From contig NC_054750.1 of assembly GCF_018143015.1 (NCBI RefSeq), positions 4,445,501 through 4,509,500 on the forward strand: a DNA stretch of 64,000 nucleotides, written 5' to 3'. Shown piece by piece: positions 13,743 through 24,300 of the stretch. Both the position numbers and the translations under genes were made by a program. This DNA comes from Lytechinus variegatus (Eukaryota > Echinodermata > Echinoidea > Temnopleuroida > Toxopneustidae). The notes under the pieces were generated by a model. That model saw only the letters and a program-made list of their open reading frames with translations, searched no databases and was not told the origin of the DNA. Every line of letters starts with the position of its first letter. Positions within the stretch are counted from its first letter, which is position 1.

Positions 13743-15348
13743 CACCGTCGCCGCTGCCGCCGCCACCACCACTATAACTATATTGAGGGGTTTAAGGAAG
13801 GGGGCAATTAAGAGATCTTTTCTTCCGAATTTAATAGAATTCAACAAACCATAATGTTTTTCTTTTCATTCCCTCATGCCTTCTTTCTTTAATTTCACTT
13901 TTTTTCTTCTATATCGCCCTCCTTGTCCTTTTTTCATTATTTGAAAAAGTCATAGGGGTGGTGTCCCCTGTGGAGCCGCCCCGAGTAGGCCTTACCATCT
14001 CGTATCACTAAATGATCATTTGCACAGCAGCAAGAAAAGTCCTTGTACACCACTTCTAGTTGTATCCTTCCTGCAGGCATAGGGCTACTGATGAGCCAAG
14101 AGCAGGAGGTGTCCTCCGGGTACGAATAGGGATGGTTTGGAGAGAAGATTGTCTGAGAGTCGTTTGAAGCTACAAAGCTTACAGTCCGGCTTTCACACTG
14201 GGCTGCAAAAGGATCGAACATAGGCATATAGGTCCATTATTTAAACATGACTTGTATTCATGAAAATTTAAATCCATATTTTATTGTTCGAAATAAATAT
14301 CTGAAATTGAAATAAATACTCCAAAAATTCAGTTTGCCAAATTATTGATCATGGTCCCAGCAGCCACTGTGCAGTGCCAGATCGACGTTAATTGCCAAAC
14401 AGAGTAGCAGTAACTCCCATGCCTCTTCTAACGTCTAATTCACGAGGCGTAATTTCTTGATTTGACTGACTCCCATCACAATTATCATGAGTATGTTCAA
14501 TAAACTCATCCCAAGTAAACTTCCCATCACGATACGACATATATACAGAGAGAGGGAGTGGGTAGCGAGGGAGGAGAGAGCGAGACAGATGTGAGGAAGC
14601 GAAAGAACGAGAACAAAACAGGAGAAAGAAAGAAACAGAAGAAAAAAAGAAAGAAATAAGGAAGGAAGGAAGGAAGGAAGAAAGAAAGAAAGAAAGAAAG
14701 AAAGATAAAGACGGGATAATACTTGTCGCGTGCATGTGATAATGCCTGCTTGAAATGAAAATTGAGGCTGTTAAACTTTCAAACAAAGGTTTTTTATATA
14801 TAATGAAAATCAGCTCTTTCAGCCACTTACCTTCACAGTGACTAAGCAAAGTTGATAAAATTACGATGCTACTACATTGTAGGATGATTGTTTTCCAGGC
14901 TTCCTGTAGTAGTTCGAGAAAAAAAACCGACACAAATTAAGATAGCAATTCATTCTCTATGCCGATGAATCCTAACAATATATCTTACAGTTTAGATTAT
15001 CTAGGCCTATAATTAAGTCAGAAAGGAGTCACATTTAATACGGTACTCTTTGAGACAACACCAACCTGGTGGACTGTACTTTCACAGATGATGATGATGA
15101 AGATGAAATCATGATGATGATGGTGATGATGATGATGATGATAATGATGATGATGACAATGATGGTGATGATGATGATGACAAATTATCATTAGTAGGTC
15201 TATAACACAAATCTTTAAGAATTGAATTATATCTTTAACAACCATTATTTATACAGTATCCTCTTGCAAAAATAAAGAAATGTCCATATTAACTAACCTG
15301 GTTAAGAATCCTGCCTTTGAAGACCGTCGCTGTTTTCCTACTCTCCAT
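4458..15348 (-). CDS. CUB and C-type-lectin-like single-pass membrane receptor, 7 exons
   Basis: Seven exons with matching phases give 498 residues. Residues 1-41 hold a basic start and a hydrophobic signal segment (IILQCSSIVILSTLLSHC). A CUB domain covers about 43-161 and a C-type-lectin-like fold about 163-288. The membrane segment is about 312-329, followed by TRRR. The cytoplasmic tail is about 169 residues, first cysteine-rich, then Pro/Ser-rich with PPAY at 436-439 and PPSY at 448-451, and it ends in VYVVL. PPxY motifs usually bind WW domains such as those of NEDD4-family ligases. The lectin domain lacks EPN/QPD and WND motifs, so ordinary calcium-dependent sugar binding is unlikely. 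A surface recognition or adhesion role is inferred. I know no vertebrate orthologue with this exact order. The gene is head-to-head with NEK8, 2.6 kb away. Confidence 0.85.
5979..6209 (-). CDS. receptor exon 6 (lectin-like domain, C-terminal half)
   Basis: Residues 214-290 plus one base. GCSAIDLSGNGRWQL and NCDHHLKFICKK give the closing CTLD cysteines. The acceptor was set at TTAAG (exon end 6209). The stronger-looking CTACAG five bases upstream would bring a stop codon into phase. The WIGL motif is weak or absent. Confidence 0.8.
6231..6390. mobile_element. 160-bp MITE with TTA target duplication
   Basis: Inverted ends TACCTCTGTCACATTTGCTC and GAGCAAATTTGACCGAGGTA are flanked on both sides by TTA. 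A 3-bp TTA duplication fits PIF/Harbinger-type transposition (family knowledge). The element is non-autonomous. Confidence 0.75.
7698..8294. mobile_element. about 600-bp MITE with long inverted repeats
   Basis: The ends TTAAAGGAGAATGAAACC and GGTTTCATTTTCCTTTAA continue inward for well over 100 bp as an imperfect inverted repeat (GAGAAAGTTATGAGC near 7798, rc near 8190). The terminal TTAA may be a target duplication. No coding frame. Confidence 0.75.
8361..8507. mobile_element. 147-bp MITE, GGGGTCCATTGCAGAAAGAG ends
   Basis: The left end GGGGTCCATTGCAGAAAGAG pairs with the right end CTCTTTCTGCAACGGGCCCC. It is a small non-autonomous element in receptor intron 5. Confidence 0.75.
8758..8913 (-). 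CDS. receptor exon 5 (lectin-like domain, N-terminal half)
   Basis: Residues 162-213 plus one base. CPPGWIERSSYCYKL is the standard CTLD opening. It is followed by a helix and GGFLSSVVDNDENDFIV. The 2.5 kb intron that follows contains three MITEs. Confidence 0.92.
9232..9740. repeat. fold-back element of about 50-bp units
   Basis: The ends GGAGCCTTTAAAGTACCATC and GGCACTTTAAAGGCTCC are inverted. The interior is tandem units of roughly 50-55 bp with GTCGACATGGCGAGATA, switching orientation near 9530. No coding potential. Confidence 0.85.
9756..12732. mobile_element. 3-kb element with inverted termini and TTA duplication
   Basis: Left TAGCCCAGTCATTTTA and right TAAAATGACTGGACTA are inverted. 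The similarity runs about 150 bp inward (TTGGAACAAATTGCAACAGA in both, and AGTCCCA...TCCGAATAGGGGAAAG). TTA flanks both ends. The interior is largely a satellite of about 210-bp units. No transposase frame was seen, so it is probably non-autonomous. Confidence 0.7.
10660..12180. repeat. degenerate tandem array, about 210-bp unit
   Basis: The phrase AAAGAAGTGNTGGC recurs near 10789, 11188, 11403, 11608 and 11836, with a weaker copy near 10990. Phrases such as GGAGCCCCNATTGAGGCAAAA and CCACTTGGAGATAA recur at the same spacing. About six to seven units lie inside the 9756-12732 element. Confidence 0.8.
12798..12950 (-). CDS. receptor exon 4 (CUB, second half)
   Basis: Residues 111-161 plus one base. 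The GFGYTLNFTHF run matches the closing beta strand of CUB domains. The donor is TTTG|GTATGA. The following 3.9 kb intron holds the 9756-12732 element and the 9232-9740 fold-back. Confidence 0.88.
13230..13785. repeat. CTA/CTG trinucleotide microsatellite
   Basis: About 550 bp of CTA repeat with CTG and CCA interruptions, including a duplicated block with GCTGGCCTGCTGCTACTA near 13497 and 13638. It lies in receptor intron 3. The long homopolymeric open frames here are artefacts. Confidence 0.95.
13996..14202 (-). CDS. receptor exon 3 (CUB, first half)
   Basis: Residues 42-110 plus one base. It starts AQCESRTVS and includes SPNHPYSYPEDTSCSW, the typical CUB entry, then DFSCCCANDHLVIRDG. The 1045-bp intron that follows contains the CTA microsatellite. 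Confidence 0.9.
14560..14708. repeat. GA-rich simple repeat
   Basis: GGAA/GAAA simple repeat in receptor intron 2. Confidence 0.85.
14831..14903 (-). CDS. receptor exon 2 (signal segment)
   Basis: Residues 18-41 plus the first base of codon 42. It lies behind a pyrimidine tract and acceptor ACTACAG and ends before GTAAGT. It carries the hydrophobic core of the signal sequence. The 628-bp intron that follows is GA-rich around 14560-14705. Confidence 0.75.
15085..15182. repeat. GAT trinucleotide repeat
   Basis: (GAT)n with GGT interruptions in receptor intron 1. Confidence 0.9.
15298..15348 (-). CDS. receptor exon 1 (start codon)
   Basis: Encodes residues 1-17 (MESRKTATVFKGRILNQ) and ends CAG|GTTAGT in phase 0. 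The start was chosen because this is the only upstream piece that joins exon 2 in phase with a good donor. The 394-bp intron that follows holds a (GAT)n run at about 15085-15182. Confidence 0.65.
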
Positions 15349-16244
15349 ACTTAAACGATTATTGTTGGAAATTGTTGGAAAATCAAAAGCCAGTCACCAA
15401 AGATTTCCAAAGTGGTACAAAACAGATTACAGTAAACATAATTATAAACGATACAAGAAAGTGCTTTTCTTCTTTTTTTCGTTATTAATTCGCACAGCTG
15501 AATGTCTTATACTGAACAAACGCGAATATGCACCGATGTCCTATGCATAATTATGTAGTCCTTCTGATGCATAGCTGTAGGTTCACACATTTTAGAATAC
15601 ATAACTTTGTAAATTATGAAGACGATCATCTCGACCGATGAATCCGAGGATGCACAATATCTTTTCGCTTATTAGCTTTTAACAAGATAGGCCTATATTT
15701 AAAAATTTAAAAACATCCTTGCATGAGCCAGCTTCCAGATTGGAATGGGTATGGGTACCCGAAATCTAGTCACGATACAGTATTGTGCAATACCGGTTAC
15801 CGCAGTGCTGATTCTACACTGTCATAAAAGCCCCCATACGTTATCGATTTCATTGCTTGCCTTTTATCCCTATAGGTCGGAAAAGTGATTGTGTACCGTG
15901 CTGTGGAGATAATGCCTATTGTTATCGAGATAACCCGACGTCCCATGGTTTGGTGAACAGGAAAGTTATTTAGTTTCCTCGGATTTTTTTTTTACTTCGC
16001 AATTTCCCTTTTTTTGTAGAGGATGTAAATTCATGCATATTATTTAGAACAAAATGTTGCACACCCATGTAACACTGGGCACGACCGTACATTATTGCAG
16101 GCCCTAATTGGCCTTTGGTAGAATATCATATTAAGTTTTTCATTTTACATGTTTTTTTCTGTGTGTCCTCTCCCGCCCCCTCTCCTCACCCACTAGCTCG
16201 CTCTCTATGTCTCTCCCTCGGTCATATACACACACGCACAGACG
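15349..16244. other. head-to-head intergenic region, receptor side
   Basis: Presumably holds the receptor promoter and 5' UTR. No TATA box or other site could be named with confidence, and I see no gene. Confidence 0.4.
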
Positions 16245-16448
16245 CACTTTTTTTAATAAGTGCACACAATAGAGTTATATAAACCTAACCTAGTTGGCAA
16301 TAGCATTTCCATTTATTTGAATGCAGGATAAAAGAGCATTGTCAATTAAATGCCTTGCTCATGCCAATTACTGCATGTCGCTGCCGGAAAACGAACCCTA
16401 GCTGTACTTTTCATGTCAGGCGCCGTGGACCACTCGGCCACGGCACCT
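16245..16448 (-). mobile_element. tRNA-derived SINE, copy 1
   Basis: In reverse complement the head reads GTGCCGTGGCCGAGTGGTCC (A-box region), followed by a B-box-like GGGTTCG. The tail is A/T-rich with CCATTTATTTGAATGCAGGA on the plus strand. The same body recurs in the next copy. Confidence 0.7.
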
Positions 16449-16454
16449 CATCCA

Positions 16455-16648
16455 CACTTTTTTTTTAAACAAGTGCACACCTAGTTACCAATAATGCATA
16501 TAGCACTTCCATTTATTTGAAAGCAAGATAAAAAAAGCATTGTAGATTAAATGCTATGACAAGGCATAAGTGCCGCGGGCTCGAACCCCGGACTTTCCAT
16601 ATAGGCCTATAGCCAGGCGCCTTAGACCACTCGGCCACAGCACACCCC
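16455..16648 (-). mobile_element. tRNA-derived SINE, copy 2
   Basis: A direct repeat of the preceding SINE. The reverse-complement head, GCTGTGGCCGAGTGGTCTAA then GGGGTTCGAGCCC, can form a nearly full acceptor stem with wobble pairs. The anticodon arm is irregular, so I read it as a SINE head and not a working tRNA. Confidence 0.7.
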
Positions 16649-16699
16649 CAACACACACACACACCTCATCCCTCTCTCCCCCTCTGCCTCGATCCACCC

Positions 16700-17050
16700 G
16701 GGGGGGGGGGCGGCCGCGGGGCCCTTCCATTGACGAGATGATACCATGTGCGACCATGGGGTCTCGAAAAGCACCCTAAACACGTATTTTCCATAATTCT
16801 GAAAAGCACCCTAAACAAGTATTGCGGTCGTCGCCGGGGGGGGGGGGCACTTACATTGACGAGTGGATACCATGCGCGACCAATAAAAAACACGTAGGAT
16901 GTCTTTTTCAAGATAGGGCACGTTACATACGTAACGTGATAAGGGTTTAAAAACACAAAAAAAAATCATGAAAAAAGGGGTATTTCGCTAGGAAAGCTAC
17001 GTGTTTAGGGTCAAATTTGCGGGGATGATAAAACAAGATCAAAATGTTTT
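16700..17050. repeat. imperfect tandem repeat near a G-run
   Basis: The phrases GACGAGNNGATACCATGNGCGACCA and AAAGCACCCTAAACA occur twice, with poly-G runs at about 16699 and 16838 and the palindrome GTTACATACGTAAC near 16922. The rest of the flank to 17962 shows no gene. Confidence 0.55.
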
Positions 17051-17962
17051 ATAAAGGATGTCATTTGGTGAAGGAGGGAAAAGAGATAAAGGATTGAGGA
17101 AGGAAAACCAAAACAAATGAAAATAATAATTTGTTTTAATAAATGCATTCAATTTAATATAAAATATATTTGTATCAGTCAAGTGCACAATATTAATCAC
17201 GATATAGAAGCACAGTGGAAAAGGAAAAAACAGACAGGAAAGAAAGAAAATTTATGGTGAAGGAAGAAGAGAGGGATCATACAAAGCATTCCTTAAAAAA
17301 ATGCAATTATACATGGAAAATGAAGATTGAATTTAAAAAACGTCTGCGTGACCATGTAAAAATTATGCTTCATGGTTAACTGGGTTTTTGTAAGTTAATG
17401 TTGTTATTTTTTCACCACGGTGGAAAAAATGATTGGATTCCCATATTTAGTTTCACTTGAGTATTAAATGAAATTTGGCGATTCAAGGAAATCTAAGCTT
17501 AATTATTATTTTAAAGTTTGTTTTCTGCTTGTGTTTTAAATAATTTTTCAGGGTTTACTTCTTTTGGTTCGTTTTGTGTTTCTCCATGGTTAAAAGGAAA
17601 TTGGTTCCTTTTCTCATTTAAAAAATACTTCGACATAATTGCCTTGCTTTGAATAAGTTTGGGAAATATAGTTATTAATACAAGGATTATTTCTTTCTAA
17701 TTTTGTTTTTGGCTTTTTCACATAAGTTCTTCAGCGTTTACTCGTTTTTATGGTTTTTTTTTTGCTTGTTTGTTTGCATGTGTTTTTTTGTGACGTTTTA
17801 TTTGACCTTTTTTCTCCATGGTAAAAAAGGGGATTGGCTTCCCTTTTCTTATAGATTTCAGCTGCACGGCCACCATAAGTAGCGTCCAAAGAAAAAAAAT
17901 TGTTTGGTTGTCGCTAAGTCTAACTAAGATTCTCGAAATAAACAAAAATAGAATGAGTTGAT
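17051..17962. other. NEK8 upstream region, nothing else seen
   Basis: AT-rich sequence directly upstream of the NEK8 start. It should include its promoter and 5' UTR, but no specific site is assignable by eye. Confidence 0.4.
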
Positions 17963-18009
17963 ATGGAGCAGTATGAGAAAATTAAAGTAGTCGGAAGAGG
18001 GGCATTTGG
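17963..18009 (+). CDS. nek8: nek8 exon 1
   Basis: Residues 1-16 ([16 protein letters not shown]), donor GG|GTATGT, phase 2. The 2358-bp intron holds a 633-bp element at 19177 and a short palindrome at 18928. Confidence 0.95.
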
Positions 18010-20988
18010 GTATGTTAATTTCGTTTTATGTCATTACTTATTAAGAAAATGTTCATATTTTCGATCGAGAATTTAGTGTGTGGTCCCGTACGCTTATTTT
18101 TGTGTACCCACAAGGCACAACGGCCGTCAAATAAACCATGTCTGATCTCCCATTCTAGTTTCTACATGTATGAACAAGGTTATGATCACCCATGGGTTCA
18201 TATCGTCTCGCGAGCGAAGGATTATCAGTCATACGCACGCGACACACAACTACACTTCCAAAATACAGTGAAGAGGGCGCGCGATTTATATTCATATCAA
18301 AGACACGACAAGGGAAAGAATAGGCACCTACATTTACACGCATATCGACGCAAGGCATTGCGCAAAGTCCGTGAAGTGTCCAATCTTTTCATTGTATAGA
18401 CTTTGGTATACCGTATACGTATTATTGACGTTCGTCAAAGCTTGTACTGCTGGTTTCTTTCCAGGCACGTATATTTTCATTTTTTTTTTATCAGTCATCT
18501 TTTTAAATTAATGCAAATGAGTGTTATCATCACCAATAATAATCATTAATTATGTTTTTTGAAGGCATTTCATTAATTGGTGCCCATAATTAGTAAATTA
18601 ATCATGAGGATTGCGCATTCAAAGAATTTAGATACAGTTATAAAATTACCGAGGAGCTGAATCAAGGTTGTGAAATTATTAGCGCCACCAACGGGCTTCC
18701 TTGTATTTCCGTGGAAGAGACAAGCGAAGTCACTTTCGAGGCCGAGGTAAGCAAAATGTACTTTTTTTATCGGATTATTATTTTATTATTATTTTCATAT
18801 TCAACAAATTATTGCTACTTACCGGCAAGAGCCCCGGTGCGTAGCGAGAAGGAGCTTCGGCAAATATTACTTCAGCAATGAAGCGATGTTTGCCGACTAC
18901 TTCGAAATCCAGGGTCAAACACGGTCTATTGTACGAGGTTAGTACATACTAACCTCGTACAATGTGTGAGTGGGTTATGATATGACCTTGTTCTCTGTTA
19001 CTACTTCCTTTGGTGAAATAAAAAATGCTTGGCTTGTTTCTCTTTTTCTTTGGGACAAATGGTTGATTTTTACTTTTTAGTCACTGAGGCCTGAGCTGAG
19101 TAATTTTTGTTAGGAGTCAAGTGTCGGATTCCATAATTAAATTACACTTGTATTCATCATATTTTATAACTTGGCTACCGGTGGGGTCACTCACCCGCAG
19201 AGGGGGACGCATATGACCGTTACCACAAATGCAAGTAACCCCCTATTGCAGTCAATTTCAAGGACATTTTGTGAAATTTACCCCCCTATTTTCACGCAAA
19301 ACAAGGACAAAATTGCGGTAAAATGGTACCTTGAAACACCCCTAATTATAAGATTGTAAGGACACTTTTGCCCATTTCGCAAACTTACCCCTATTTACCA
19401 TATTTCAAGGACAGGGCCTGCAACACAGGCGTCAGAGTGCTCAGTCCTTAAAGATGACCAAGAGCCATGTCATACTGATACAATAATAAAAAAAGAACTT
19501 TATTTTTCTTGAAAAATAAGAAAAGTAGAATTCTTTGTAAAAATAAATGTAGAGTTGTCCACATAAAGATACAGAGCATGATGAGCGCGCCCTCTGCGGC
19601 TGGTGACTCGGCGACGGATTTTACTTCCCGTGATCATTCTCCCCTTTTTCCTGACCCCTATTTCCATCAGATCGAGGATGGTGAGCACCCCTATTTTCAC
19701 TACTTCGAGGAGTGTTCTGTCCGCGGACGCTCCATGAAATTGACCCCTTTTCCCGCGATTTTGGTAACGGTCATGCGGTCCCCAAGTCATATTGAGTGAC
19801 CCCACCGGGAACTTGGCTCTGACATTAGTAAATTTGATTTTTTAATTATTTTTTTCTTAATTGAAAATAGAAATTGAAAAATGATAATTGTCTTGCCATT
19901 ATTACTTTCCACCAATAGAGGGCATGCACAAAAATATTCCTAAAATTCAAGTTTTTTGAGTGCTCTGGTAATTACAAAAGTTATTCCCAATTCCCTAATG
20001 AAAAATGAATTGCAATTGTATGTAAATTAGTATTTTGGGTCTAAAAAGTGATATTTTAATGATTGTTTTTTAAAATGTGTGTCGTGTACGTACTGCATTG
20101 GCATACCATAGTCCTACCTGGCTGTAGATTCTCCACAGGCAGGATGGTTGCAGTGAGCAAGTGCAATAACTGATGATCAAGAGATAAGTGATTGATCACA
20201 CTAAAGATAGATGTTAAGTGTAGATTCTGATAATACAGAAACAGAATACCTGCCGAATGCCTACTTTCATTGCCTTATTATCCTGATTCTCCGACTGCTC
20301 CAATTCTATAATATCCATCCTCTGAGAATTCTTTTTTTCAGTGCCGTTCTGAAATTCTTTTTTTCAGCACCGTATACCTTTGTCGCCGACTGCATGACAA
20401 GAAGTTGATCATCATCAAACAAATTCCAGTAGAGCAGATGACCAAAGATGAAAGACAGGCAGCTCTGAATGAAGTGAAAGTATTGTCCATGCTGGATCAC
20501 CCAAACATTATTGAGTACTATGAAAACTTCTTGGAGGACAAAGCCCTCATGATTGTGATGGAGTATGCTGAAGGTATGTAAGTCAGCAGGAGGAGGAAGA
20601 CGAGGAACAATATATACATATGAAATAATTGTGCAAATTAGAATAATTCAGTAGTTTTAAAATCATTATAATTATTTTTTCTTGTTTCTCTTGTAGGTAA
20701 ACACCCCTAAGTGTTCCACTTCATTTGATTAGGAGGAGGAGGGTGATGATGAAAGTGAGGATGATACTGATGAATTATGATGATTATGATGATGATGGTG
20801 ATGACGGTGATGATGGTGGTGGTGGTGATGGTGGTAATGAGGATGATGATGATGGTGATGGTGATGATGGTGTTACAATGATAATGAGGATGATAAAGAT
20901 GATCTAGACTATGAACATGATTGTTATGATGATTATGATGATGATGATGATGATGGTGATGGTGATGATGATGGTGATGGTGATGATG

Positions 20989-21020
<32 letters not shown>

Positions 21021-21304
21021 GGTGATGGTGATGGTGATGATGATGATGATGGTGATGGTGATGGTGATGATGATGATGGTGATGGTGATGGTGATGGTGA
21101 TGATGATGATGATGATGATGGTGATGGTGATGGTGATGGTGATGATGATGATGATGATGATGATGATGGTGATGGTGATTATGATGGTGATGGTGATGGT
21201 GATGATGATGATGGTGATGGGGATGGAGGATGATACTAATAATGGCCTAAGAAGAAGATGATGATGATGGTGGTGATGATGATGGCGATGATGATGATGA
21301 TGGC

Positions 21305-21349
<45 letters not shown>

Positions 21350-24300
21350 GATGATGATGATAATTGGGATGGAGGATGATACTGATAATGGCCTATGAAG
21401 AAGATAATGAGGGTGGTGGTGCTGCTGATGATTGATGAAGATGATAGGAAGGATGATGATGTAGAGGAGGAGGGAGTTGTTCATGATGATTGAAATGAGA
21501 AATGGTATATTGATGAAGGGCAATGATAGCGATAATGGGAATATTAAGCATTCATCTACTATCATTTTTTTTTTAAGGTGGCACTGTCTTTGAATATTTA
21601 CAACAAAGAGGAAATGCTCTTATTGAAGAGGATGTGAGTATGATTAATATTTTCTGTAATAAATGTTGATGCACATACATGTGATTGACCTTGTGAAGCT
21701 AAGCCACTCTCTGAATTTATGGAGCTGGTTTGTATGACTTAAGTTGTTCATTCATTAATAATAGATTATATTGTACTGCATACTTATATCCAAGATTTTT
21801 CATTAAAATAGCCTCTCCATGATGTATGTAAAAAATAATACCTTTATTAATTTTTATAAAACTTATAAATAATACTTCAACATTCATTTCTTCCATTTTT
21901 ATATCTAAATGCACATGACTGAAGCTCCCTCAAAAAAATTAATGACATATGTCATGTCATTGTTTTTTTGAGGGAGCTTCAGTCGTTTGTATGTTTTTAA
22001 AGTGGTTTCGCCCATGCAACATTTCACAGCCACTTTCCCAATTCTTTAATGTTTTGTCTAGATGTAAAAATGGGAGGATTATAATATAAGGGAGATTACT
22101 CCCTCTGAAAGAGGCATAGAATTATGATAAAGTGTCTTTCAAATAATAATTTTATTGCTAAGATCCCTTTTTCCATGAACATAAATAAAGCTCATTAAAG
22201 CGCCGTGGTGTAGCAGTTTTGTCTCTTGCCTTTTAAAAATAATGATTTTATTGCTCAGATCCTTTTTTCCATGAACATAAATAAAGCTCATTAAAGCGCC
22301 GTGGTGTAGCAGTTTTGTCTCTTGCCTTTTAAAAATAATGATTTTATTGCTCAGATCCTTTTTTCTATGAACAGAAATAAAGCTCATTAAAACGCCATGG
22401 TGTAGCAGTTTTGTCTCTTGCCTTTTAATCAGAGGGTCGAGTGTTCATATTCCACTTCAGCTAATAGCGTCCTTTGGCAAAGCATCATTTCTTACTTTGC
22501 CACTCTTCACCCAGGTGTTAAATCGATACCCCATATGATGCAAAAGCATTTGTAGTATGCCTTTCAAATGAGCCTTGGAACTCCTGTTGGAATGCTCCCC
22601 GGGTAGCAGAGATCATTGGGGGTAATAATAATTAGAATGTAAGACATTTAGAAATAAAATTATTAACTATTAACTGCTATAAATTAATGATTTTAATTTA
22701 TTATCATCACTATTATTATTAATTTTCCCATTCAACCAATAGGAGGTATTACGTCTGATGGCACAGATATTGCTGTCCATGAAGCATGTCCACTCCAAAC
22801 AGATACTCCATAGAGATCTCAAGACGCAGAATATCCTTCTCAATCGAGATCATGACGTCATCAAGATCGGAGACTTTGGGATCTCTAAGATTCTCAGCAG
22901 CAAGAGCAAAGCTTTCACTGTGGTGGGGACACCCTCGTACATCTCTCCGGAACTCTGTGAGGGAAAACCGTATCCTTTCAAGTCCTTCAGTTGCAGCGTA
23001 GGAATTACATGAGGGCGATTTTTGCCCCCAAGACAGCTCAAATCACCCGTAAAATTTCCCCAAAATGCATCCTTCGGGATGACCATTCTCTCTAGAGCTG
23101 CCCCAAGATCTGTTTCAAACAATAATCAAGATTAATTAGAACTTCTTTGAGAATCAATATAGTACAAGGCAAAAACAATCAGCTCTACTCTTGCCAAGAG
23201 TGAGGATATAACATGGCAAAACTTCAATCGTATTTATGAGTTCACAAATCTGGAATAGCCTTCCTGATGAAGTAACCTAGCTTAAATCTGTAAATTCCTT
23301 CCGCAGAGCACTTAAAAACATTTTCATACACGAATATTTACGAGTTCCTAAATCATTTGTAAATATTGTATATATGTTTTAATTCATTTGTATGCAGTTC
23401 TTGCTTTTACCCTATTGTGCTAGACCTATTCATTTGTTTTATACTCTAGATATGTTATTTGCCGAAGAGCATGATTTGTTAACTTACTATTTAAATGTTA
23501 TTTCATGCTATCAATTATGATTATGTATATATTGTAGGATAGGGGCTCCACTTCCCACTAGCAGTACTTGCTATTTCTGTGGAGTCCTTTTACCAATGAA
23601 TAAAGTTTAAATGACAATTTACCCTGTAACAATGTATTTTGACATTATTTGGTAATAAATTCAGTTCAGTTCACTTATGAAAATAACCCATGCTCAGACT
23701 TGATTTGAATGAAAGACCATGACAATTTGAATTGCACTCTTTCATTAATAAGATCATAACTTATATTTGCCAACAAATACTATACAATAGCCCAGTCAGT
23801 TCTTGTGAAAACCAGTAAGTGCAATAATTTTTGTCACTAATTTCTTGTCAGTATTCATTTTCTTCTAAATGTCTGGGTCAGTTTTTTGTTGGACCTATTA
23901 TTTTGTAAATATCTCTTTCTTTAACCTCAAGTTTTGATGAAGGTACAATCAAAAGAGCGATATGTGGGCAGTTGGCTGTGTACTTTATGAGCTACTTACA
24001 CTCAAGAGGGCATTTGAAGCAAATGTAAGTATAACATCAACGAGGTTTAAAGATGCATAGAATTAAAGATATTCAATGAGACATCCTTGTTTCTTTTACT
24101 TACATATATAATGAAATAATTCATTATCATTAAAACAAATGGCAATATAATTTGATATTGTAGTTTCACTGTTATGTTTTTGTGATAGGCAAGCACTTCT
24201 AATGAATTTTCAATGAATTCAATGAGTACTTTCAATGAATAATATGAGCTTTAAGCTAGTTATTTTTTATGTAATCCTAGAAGAAATTGGAGGATACTTA

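Noticed and set aside
13131-13811. Long open frames of Thr/Leu/Tyr runs
   Set aside because: They arise from the CTA microsatellite in receptor intron 3; all three frames are open.
16575-16648. Working tRNA gene
   Set aside because: The acceptor stem is good, but the anticodon arm is irregular and the sequence is the head of a SINE with a neighbouring copy.
18660-18748. Possible extra nek8 exon ending GCCGAG|GTAAGC
   Set aside because: It brings a stop in phase, and exons 1 and 2 already join exactly as in the human protein.
20911-21261. Met/Val-rich open frame
   Set aside because: Produced by the GAT/GGT repeat in nek8 intron 2.
22139-22387. Minus-strand frame with a repeated 32-residue unit
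   Set aside because: Translation of the 96-bp SINE-head tandem.
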